A stretch of 64,000 bases of DNA from Paenibacillus sanguinis 2301083 = DSM 16941 (GTDB lineage: Bacteria; Bacillota; Bacilli; Paenibacillales; Paenibacillaceae). A program made the translations under genes and the position numbers. Every line of letters begins with the position of its first letter. Position 1 is the stretch's first letter. Below, piece after piece: positions 63,722-64,000 of the stretch. The stretch is taken from positions 114,619 through 178,618 of the forward strand of contig NZ_KB895385.1 in the NCBI RefSeq assembly GCF_000374825.1. Direction: 5' to 3'. Under the pieces are notes generated by a model, which was given only the letters and a program-made list of their open reading frames with translations, ran no database searches and was not told the DNA's origin.

Positions 63722-64000
63722 TGTCAAGAAAGTGGACACTCTTTAACCGACTCTTCTCTTATTGAACTGCGCAGCAAAACGAACCGGTGATAAATAGCCT
63801 AGTGAACCGTGGATCCGTTTGCGATTGTAGAAAAACTCAAGATAGCGGTAGATTTCATCGTAGGCTTGTTGCTTGGTCTTAAATCGCTTGCAATAAATCA
63901 GCTCTTTCTTCAGAATGCTATGAAAAGACTCTATACAAGCATTATCATAACAGTTGCCTTTGCGGCTCATGCTGGCCTTCATGCGATACGTGTTAAGTTG
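63722..64000 (-). mobile_element. IS3-family insertion sequence, one end
   Basis: The IS end begins TGTCAAGAAAGTGGACAC, typical of IS3-family (IS150-like) termini, and is followed inward by the 3' end of the transposase gene. The other end is outside the window. Confidence 0.75.
63743..64000 (-). CDS. IS3-family transposase OrfB, C-terminal part
   Basis: The last 85 codons: MSRKGNCYDNACIESFHSIL with the catalytic Glu, KKELIYCKRFKTKQQAYDEI and RKRIHGSLGYLSP, the unmistakable end of IS3-family integrase cores. The frame stays open to the window edge (QLNTYRMKAS), so it is truncated only by the window. Confidence 0.93.
   Translation of the reverse strand, partial: QLNTYRMKASMSRKGNCYDNACIESFHSILKKELIYCKRFKTKQQAYDEIYRYLEFFYNRKRIHGSLGYLSPVRFAAQFNKRRVG

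Overview
The window is bacterial chromosomal DNA, most likely from a Paenibacillus or close relative (Bacillota, Paenibacillaceae). The case rests on gene content: strong AGGAGG ribosome sites with frequent TTG/GTG starts; YesM/YesN-type two-component genes beside an LplB/YtcP sugar transporter; secreted proteins with copper-amine-oxidase-like stalk domains; an exosporium-type collagen-like protein; Fur, cre and Pho-like boxes; and a TolC-like protein in a Gram-positive setting. No rRNA, tRNA or CRISPR array was seen.

Layout. 1-162: start of a glycerophosphodiester phosphodiesterase gene with a Pho-like box. 324-5265: a lower-GC block, a BceRS-BceAB-like sensor kinase/ABC module, followed by mobility debris (MobC fragment, two opposed transposase fragments) to about 5.9 kb; it looks imported. 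6149-9955: a secreted DUF5695/LamG-type protein split by one in-frame stop, with a cre site inside its promoter. 10.3-11.4 kb: ECF sigma and anti-sigma factors. 11.7-15.5 kb: a phosphotransferase, then a Fur-boxed iron locus (AraC/binding-protein-fusion regulator, siderophore-binding lipoprotein, nitroreductase). 15.7-17.7 kb: collagen-like protein with a long Gly-Ala-Thr tract, flanked by a ~52-bp direct repeat. 18.0-19.95 kb: stalk-domain protein, a GntR/YtrA-like regulator with a palindromic operator, and the wreckage of its ABC transporter. 20-22.5 kb: SsuABC/ThiXYZ-like importer. 22.8-27.4 kb: heterodimeric ABC exporter divergent from a LysR regulator. 27.5-29.9 kb: small zinc-ribbon protein, lipoprotein, orphan integrase lacking its first catalytic Arg, Usp-domain protein. 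30.0-35.9 kb: complete seven-gene Mrp cation/proton antiporter operon. 36.0-42.0 kb: a sugar-acid catabolic operon (PRD regulator, UlaA/UlaB-type PTS, SIS isomerase, a 46-codon basic ORF, and DHDPS- and KDPG-type aldolases). 42.3-50.3 kb: a seven-gene operon of TolC-like protein, MacA-like adaptor, MacB-type ATPase and permease, OmpR regulator, histidine kinase and a membrane-anchored propeller-like protein. 50.6-57.9 kb: GNAT remnant and a YesMN-type two-component/CUT1 sugar transporter cluster. 58.1-60.8 kb: structured intergenic element, glucose-type EIIA, second stalk-domain protein, broken DUF1835 gene. 60.8-63.5 kb: UvrA-like ABC protein with a MarR regulator. 63.6-64.0 kb: short repeats and one end of an IS3-family element.

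The best candidate for something undescribed is the PTS operon at 36.0-42.0 kb: its substrate is not obvious from the enzyme set, and a 46-residue basic protein is encoded in it by a start codon that overlaps the stop of the SIS gene (ATGA). Other points worth a check are the 28-nt motif shared by both promoters of the imported sensor/ABC module, the nested hairpin before the sugar transporter, the nonsense split of the large secreted protein, and the intact regulator left beside a wrecked transporter.
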